From assembly GCA_003552885.1 (NCBI GenBank), contig PUPA01000079.1:1-16541 (forward strand): a stretch of 16,541 nt of DNA, read 5' to 3'. This document shows, in pieces, positions 12,932 through 16,541 of this stretch; positions within the stretch are counted from its first letter, which is position 1; every line of letters begins with the position of its first letter. The notes beneath the pieces were generated by a model. It made no database searches. It saw only the letters and a list, made by a program, of their open reading frames with translations, and was not told the DNA's origin. A program made the translations under genes and the position numbers. Origin of the DNA: Natrialbaceae archaeon. Its GTDB lineage: Archaea; Halobacteriota; Halobacteria; Halobacteriales; Natrialbaceae.

Positions 12932-14143
12932 TCAGTGAAGGTGTGTCGTCTCGAGCTGTCTGGGCGTCGCGACGGCCAGCCGGCTCTCGGTTTCGAGGCT
13001 CGCGAGGTGGGCGATCGTCTCCTCGAAGTCCTCCCAGGAGGTCGGTCCGGGCCGCCGGTAACAGAGCGCGGTGATCCCGCCGAACGCCGCGGTTCGGTCG
13101 ATCGCCGCCTTGGCCGTCTCGACGTCCGGCTCGACGAGTTTCGGGCAGAGAAGCGGGTTCCCGATCCGGGCGGCCGCCGGGAACCCGCTCGCGAAGCCGA
13201 GTTCGTGGGCCGACTCGACCAGCTCGAGCGTCCGGTCGTCGTAGCCACCCCGTGGATAGGAGAAGTACGCCGCACCGTCGCCGAACCCGCGTCCTTCGAG
13301 CCAGTCGACCGCCTCCTCGATCAGTGCCGCCTGCTCCTCTTCGGTCAGCGTCGGGTACTCGGCCTCGAGCGCGCCGCGGCTGGCGACCGTCCAGCCCGCA
13401 TCGGCGAGCTCCTCGAGCTGGGGTACCGCCAGACGGCCCCCCTCGTGGTGGGCTTCCTCCCGGAGCGTCTCGGTGTTCACGAAGGTGGTCGCCGGATACC
13501 CGAACTCCTCTAGGATCGGGAGGCCGACGGTGTACTCCTCCTCGAAGCCGCCGTCGAAGCCGATCATCACGCGGCCGGTCGCCGGGCCGGAGAGAAACCG
13601 CAGGTCGTCGATCCACAGCTGGCTCGTCTCCTCGCCGACCCACTGGTCGACGACGATCTCCGCGGTTCGTTCGAGCTCCGGCTCCCCCTCGACGTCGTCG
13701 ATCCCGAAATTTGCCCGGACGAGCTCGGTGTTCGCCCCCGGCCGGTGTCGGAAGTCGACCCAGTCACCGTCGTCGTCGACCAGCCTGACCGTCGGCGAGG
13801 CCGGGGCGTCGGTCGCGAGCGAAAGCCCCGGCCACAGCCCCGAGAAGTCGACTGGCGGGGAGAGCTCGCGAACGATCCTGACCCGGTCTTCGCCGTCGCT
13901 TCGCAACAGCGCCGACTGTGAGCCCGCCACGGCGTCCTCGGTGACCCGGTGGAGCGAGCCGGCGACGACCGACCAGTTGCCGAGGCGCTCGAAGTCGTCG
14001 AACGTCTCCCCGTCGTCGGGGCCCGCCACGGCTTCCGCGTCGTCGTCCCCGTCGTCACCGTTCGACGGATCGTCCCTGTCGGTCGCCAGACAGCCCGCGA
14101 ACGCCCCGGCCGCCGCGGCTGCGAGGTACGAACGGCGTCGCAT
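12932..14143 (-). CDS. NodB-fold polysaccharide deacetylase-like lipoprotein with lost metal ligands
   Basis: 403 residues from ATG 14143 (a GTG at 14152 is possible). MRRRSYLAAAAAGAFAGCLA is a twin-arginine-type signal with a lipobox ending at C18, followed by an Asp-rich tether, so the protein is probably membrane-anchored outside. Residues 46-185 form a beta-rich, CBM-like domain ending SQLWIDDLRF. Residues 191-395 are a NodB domain: MIGFDGGFEEEYTVGLPILE, FGYPATTFVN, LEELADAGWTVASRGALE and YFSYPRGGYDD. Active enzymes have FDDG and SHxxxH. Here these are F-D197-G198-G and S-R256-x3-E260, so the metal triad is gone. Deacetylase activity is unlikely; glycan binding is an inference. Confidence 0.9.
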   Translation of the reverse strand: MRRRSYLAAAAAGAFAGCLATDRDDPSNGDDGDDDAEAVAGPDDGETFDDFERLGNWSVVAGSLHRVTEDAVAGSQSALLRSDGEDRVRIVRELSPPVDFSGLWPGLSLATDAPASPTVRLVDDDGDWVDFRHRPGANTELVRANFGIDDVEGEPELERTAEIVVDQWVGEETSQLWIDDLRFLSGPATGRVMIGFDGGFEEEYTVGLPILEEFGYPATTFVNTETLREEAHHEGGRLAVPQLEELADAGWTVASRGALEAEYPTLTEEEQAALIEEAVDWLEGRGFGDGAAYFSYPRGGYDDRTLELVESAHELGFASGFPAAARIGNPLLCPKLVEPDVETAKAAIDRTAAFGGITALCYRRPGPTSWEDFEETIAHLASLETESRLAVATPRQLETTHLH

Positions 14144-14247
14144 TCGCCTCACCGACCGTCGTCGAGGGCATTGTTATGGGGTGGGAAACGTCGGCGTAGC
14201 GACCGTAGGCGGGGGCTACCTGACCTCGCGTGGACGATGTCCGTGGC

Positions 14248-15012
14248 TCACCCTCTCTCCCAGGCCAGCTCCACGCGCGAGCCGTCTTCGCGGCAGGCCT
14301 CGAGGGCGTGTTTCGCGGCCATCCCGGCGGCGTGAGCGTTCGACCCTCGTCCGGCACCGACCTGGAGGCTCACGCCCGCGTCGTCCTCGACGTGGTCGAT
14401 GGCCTCCTCGTACGCCCCGGTCTCGAGGTCGGGACAGACGGCGATGATGTTGTCCCCGCCGACGAAAAAGGAGAGTGCGTCGTGGCTGTGGCGCATGTAC
14501 TTCATCAACGCGGCGTACCCCTGTTCGATCTCGATGAACGTGTCGAAGGCGTTGAGCGCGTCGGTGTACTCGCCGGTGGCGTCGATCACGTCGAAGTGGG
14601 CGATCTGGACGCCGTCGTCGGTCCGGTCGCCGGCGAACTCGCCGTCGAGTACGCCCCGACGGTCGCTGTCCTGGGCGCTGCCGGCCGCCTGGATGACGCC
14701 GGTGGCGTCGGCCAGCGCCCCGGCCGGGTTCGGCCCCGTCGCGACACCCAGACTGAGGGTGACGGGGTAGCGGTTGGCGACTGACTCCTGGATCAGCGCG
14801 TGGTCGGCCGCGTCGAGTCCGTTCGTGACCGCGACCATGTTGTCGAACCGGGTGAAGAAGACGTACCCTCCGCGGCTCCCGATCAGCTGGGAGAGGTCGG
14901 CGTACAGCCGCGACTGGAGTGTCTGGAGGTCGGCCTCCCGGCGTGGCTCCGGGGTCACCGTCCAGGGGCCGTAGTTGTCGATCTGAACGAGGGTAACCTG
15001 CGTGTTCGTCAC
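14248..15012 (-). CDS. arfA: GTP cyclohydrolase III (archaeal GTP cyclohydrolase IIa)
   Basis: 254 residues. It opens GTP to the formylamino-pyrimidine nucleotide, the first step to riboflavin and the deazaflavin of F420 in archaea. The start is MTNTQVTLVQIDNYGPWTVT. Two related cyclase-like halves follow: YVFFTRFDNMVAVTNGLD (50-67) with RYPVTLSLGVATG, and SFFVGGDNIIAVCPDL (181-196) with the G185-G-D-N motif, then LQVGAGRGSNAHAAGMAAKH. This matches the haloarchaeal family over its full length. The start codon is GTG 15012. The frame runs further upstream, but a TATAAACG (plus-strand) element and the family N-terminus fix the start. A DUF5785-type gene lies 79 bp upstream on the same strand. 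Confidence 0.97.
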   Translation of the reverse strand: MTNTQVTLVQIDNYGPWTVTPEPRREADLQTLQSRLYADLSQLIGSRGGYVFFTRFDNMVAVTNGLDAADHALIQESVANRYPVTLSLGVATGPNPAGALADATGVIQAAGSAQDSDRRGVLDGEFAGDRTDDGVQIAHFDVIDATGEYTDALNAFDTFIEIEQGYAALMKYMRHSHDALSFFVGGDNIIAVCPDLETGAYEEAIDHVEDDAGVSLQVGAGRGSNAHAAGMAAKHALEACREDGSRVELAWERG

Positions 15013-15038
15013 GGTGGCTCGAACTTCGGCCGCCTCCG

Positions 15039-15046
15039 TATAAACG
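15039..15046 (-). promoter_or_regulatory. TATA box of arfA
   Basis: Minus-strand CGTTTATA is centred about 30 nt upstream of GTG 15012, giving a leader of a few bases at most. It is the main evidence for the GTG start. Confidence 0.65.
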
Positions 15047-15091
15047 ACACGGGATCCAGTTTCGTGACGCCCTCCGATCGGCGAGAGCCGT

Positions 15092-15412
15092 TCACGCGGA
15101 TTTCTTCTCGGGGTCGGCGCCGACGGGGTGGTACGTCCAGAAGCCGCCCTCGCGCATCGCGTCGCCGACGGCCCGGTGGAACTCGACCATGTCGCTAAAC
15201 TCCTCGGGCTTGACGTACTCGAAGATCTCAGAGAGGGCGACGACCGACTCGTGGTTGACCCGGATCGGGTGGTCGCCGTAGGCCTCGACGAACGTCCCAC
15301 GCTCTAGGGGGAAGTCCTCCTCTTCGTCGATCTTCTTGGCGATGATCGCCATATCGTACTTGCGACCGCCCTCGCTGCCCTCCTCGCCGTCGGGATCGTG
15401 CGGCCAGTCCAT
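15092..15412 (-). CDS. DUF5785-type haloarchaeal protein
   Basis: 106 residues from ATG 15412. The sequence MDWPHDPDGEEGSEGGRKYD, KKIDEEEDFPLERGTFVEAY, GDHPIRVNHESVVALSEIFE and FHRAVGDAMREGGFWTYHP matches small conserved haloarchaeal proteins named DUF5785; I recognise it from memory. It is acidic, cytoplasmic and alpha-helical, with no known function. The frame runs further upstream into an Arg-rich segment unlike the family. A weak TTTTGA at about -28 is the promoter candidate. It lies upstream of arfA, 79 bp apart; read-through is possible, but arfA has its own TATA box. Confidence 0.88.
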   Translation of the reverse strand: MDWPHDPDGEEGSEGGRKYDMAIIAKKIDEEEDFPLERGTFVEAYGDHPIRVNHESVVALSEIFEYVKPEEFSDMVEFHRAVGDAMREGGFWTYHPVGADPEKKSA

Positions 15413-15492
15413 ACGCGGCTCTCGGTGAGGGGGAGTCAAAAGCGTTCCCTTCCGACAGGTCGACCGGCGTTCCGGCTCCGAACGGTCGCCCC

Positions 15493-16541
15493 TCAGAGCC
15501 GGAAGATCAGGGGCCCGATCAACACGCCCATCAGGTGAACGCGCCGGACGCGACACCGGACGGGAACCATCCCGACGCCGGCGGCGACCACGAAGACGCC
15601 GACGCCGACCGGCCCGGTCAGGAGGAACGCGAGCACGAACAACAGCCCGAGCACCGCCACGGAGATCTTCCAGTAGTCGGTCCGACCGACGACGGCGAGA
15701 TAGCGGTCGCCGACGACGATCACGAGGACGAAGCCGATCAGTCCGGCGAGGACCACGCCACCGACGAGAACGGGCAGGGAAAGCGGCGCGCCGGCGTTCT
15801 CGAAGGCGACCATCACGCCCGTGCGGGGCTGGCCGATCGCCGCGAGCGCGAACAGCGCGAAGATCGTGTTCGCCGTGTCGACGCCGCTGGTGGCGACGAT
15901 GTAACCCCGGTCGCCCGAGCCGCCGGGGACGGCCACGAGGACGGCGACGGCCGCGATGGCCGCCGAGATCCCCGGAATGTAGCCGACGACGGCCCCGGCG
16001 ACCGCGCCGGCGATCGCCGTAGCCCCGAGAAGCGGCCGCGAGAGGCGGATCCCGGCGTCTTCCTGGGCCGGCACCCCGCCGCCCTGGATCGCGTCGATCA
16101 ACACCGGCGCCCCGAAGAGGCCGGCGAAAAGCGGCGCGAGCATCCCGCCCGCGTCGAGGGGTGCCTCCGGGGAGAGGTCGAGCGTCGCCCAGCCGAGTGC
16201 GGCCGCCAGCCCGAACGAGACGAGCGCGCCGAGCCGCCCTCGCCAGCCGCGTTCGGCGGCGACCAGCCCGACCGCGACGGCCGCGAGCACGAACGGGAGG
16301 TGCTCTCGTAGGGTCGGGTAGACGGCCGTCACCCCGACGGTGATCGGCACCGCGAGGGGAACCGCGACGAGCACGGCCAGCACGCTCCCGAGCGCCGAGA
16401 GGCGGATCGCCTCGTGGCCCCGGCCGGCGAGCACCATCCGGTGGCCCGGCAGCGCGGTGACCGCCATCTCCGCGTCGGGGACTCCCAGTGCCATCGCCGG
16501 CACCGCGTTCATGAACGTGTGGACGACCCCGGCCGACAGCA
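15493..16541 (-). CDS. TctA-family (tripartite tricarboxylate transporter-like) permease, 5' end outside window
   Basis: 349 codons are visible, with the C-terminus at 15493. The frame stays open to the window edge (upstream residues LSAGVVHTF), so ATG 16512 is internal and the true start is missing. About ten hydrophobic segments are seen, among them ALGSVLAVLVAVPLAVPITV, FVLAAVAVGLVAAE, AIAGAVAGAVVGYIPGISAA, VLVGGVVLAGLIGFVLVIVV and VAVLGLLFVLAFLLTGPVGV. The GYIPGISAAIAA motif and the Gly-rich pattern fit TctA/DUF112 permeases. No TctB or TctC partner is in view; haloarchaeal members often stand alone. Substrate unknown. Confidence 0.85.
   Translation of the reverse strand, partial: LSAGVVHTFMNAVPAMALGVPDAEMAVTALPGHRMVLAGRGHEAIRLSALGSVLAVLVAVPLAVPITVGVTAVYPTLREHLPFVLAAVAVGLVAAERGWRGRLGALVSFGLAAALGWATLDLSPEAPLDAGGMLAPLFAGLFGAPVLIDAIQGGGVPAQEDAGIRLSRPLLGATAIAGAVAGAVVGYIPGISAAIAAVAVLVAVPGGSGDRGYIVATSGVDTANTIFALFALAAIGQPRTGVMVAFENAGAPLSLPVLVGGVVLAGLIGFVLVIVVGDRYLAVVGRTDYWKISVAVLGLLFVLAFLLTGPVGVGVFVVAAGVGMVPVRCRVRRVHLMGVLIGPLIFRL

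Noticed and set aside
12654..13643. 329-codon minus-strand frame in the NodB-like region
   Set aside because: Arg/Gly/Pro-rich shadow. The NodB-like frame carries the domain motifs.
1..16541. tRNA, rRNA, CRISPR, insertion sequence or prophage genes
   Set aside because: No T-arm-like sequence in a cloverleaf context, no regularly spaced repeat array, and no transposase or integrase motifs were seen on either strand.

Overview
The window is chromosomal DNA from a halophilic archaeon (class Halobacteria). The base composition is very GC-rich, almost every predicted protein is strongly acidic, and the gene set is archaeal: group II chaperonin, TFB, 20S proteasome beta subunit, aIF2-beta, archaeal GTP cyclohydrolase III and several haloarchaea-only small families. 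Most genes have a TATA-like element 24-28 nt before the start codon and no leader, as is usual for haloarchaeal leaderless transcripts. I cannot name the genus from sequence alone. No rRNA, tRNA, CRISPR array, insertion sequence or phage gene was seen. This is ordinary core chromosome with some unusual details.

Layout. 44-2575 (+) is a large multidomain protein with an acidic repeat-rich middle and a coiled coil. Its stop codon interlocks with that of a small winged-helix regulator on the minus strand (2572-2877). A gene-free stretch with short tandem repeats precedes purA (3286-4641, +). Convergent to purA is an amidohydrolase-fold protein that has lost its metal ligands (4718-5545, -). Then come a thermosome subunit (5778-7355, +) and a TFB basal factor (7504-8487, +). 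They converge, through two tandem hairpins, on an XRE-HTH/CBS regulator (8529-9068, -) and a UPF0212 protein (9140-9493, -). After a 383-bp gene-free stretch follow a small membrane protein (9877-10053, +) and psmB (10112-10843, +). Next are a decayed fragment of the nearby aIF2-beta gene and a tiny gene (11042-11203, +) under a palindrome that looks like a metal-regulator operator.

On the minus strand follow a universal stress protein (11231-11683) and aIF2-beta with a C-terminal TRAM domain (11723-12334). Divergent from the latter is a MaoC-like hotdog protein (12449-12916, +). A lipoprotein with a NodB-like domain, also lacking its metal ligands, is convergent with it (12932-14143, -). Then come arfA (14248-15012, -), a DUF5785-type protein (15092-15412, -) and the 3' part of a TctA-type permease (15493 to window end, -).

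The shared theme is information processing and protein quality control: purine synthesis, chaperonin, transcription factor, proteasome and translation initiation. Nearly every gene has its own promoter, so most are probably monocistronic. The observations most worth following are the palindrome-controlled 53-residue protein, the eIF2-beta relic, the two predicted pseudoenzymes, and the palindromes overlapping the TATA boxes of the XRE-CBS and TFB genes. I did not find a clear new multi-gene system.
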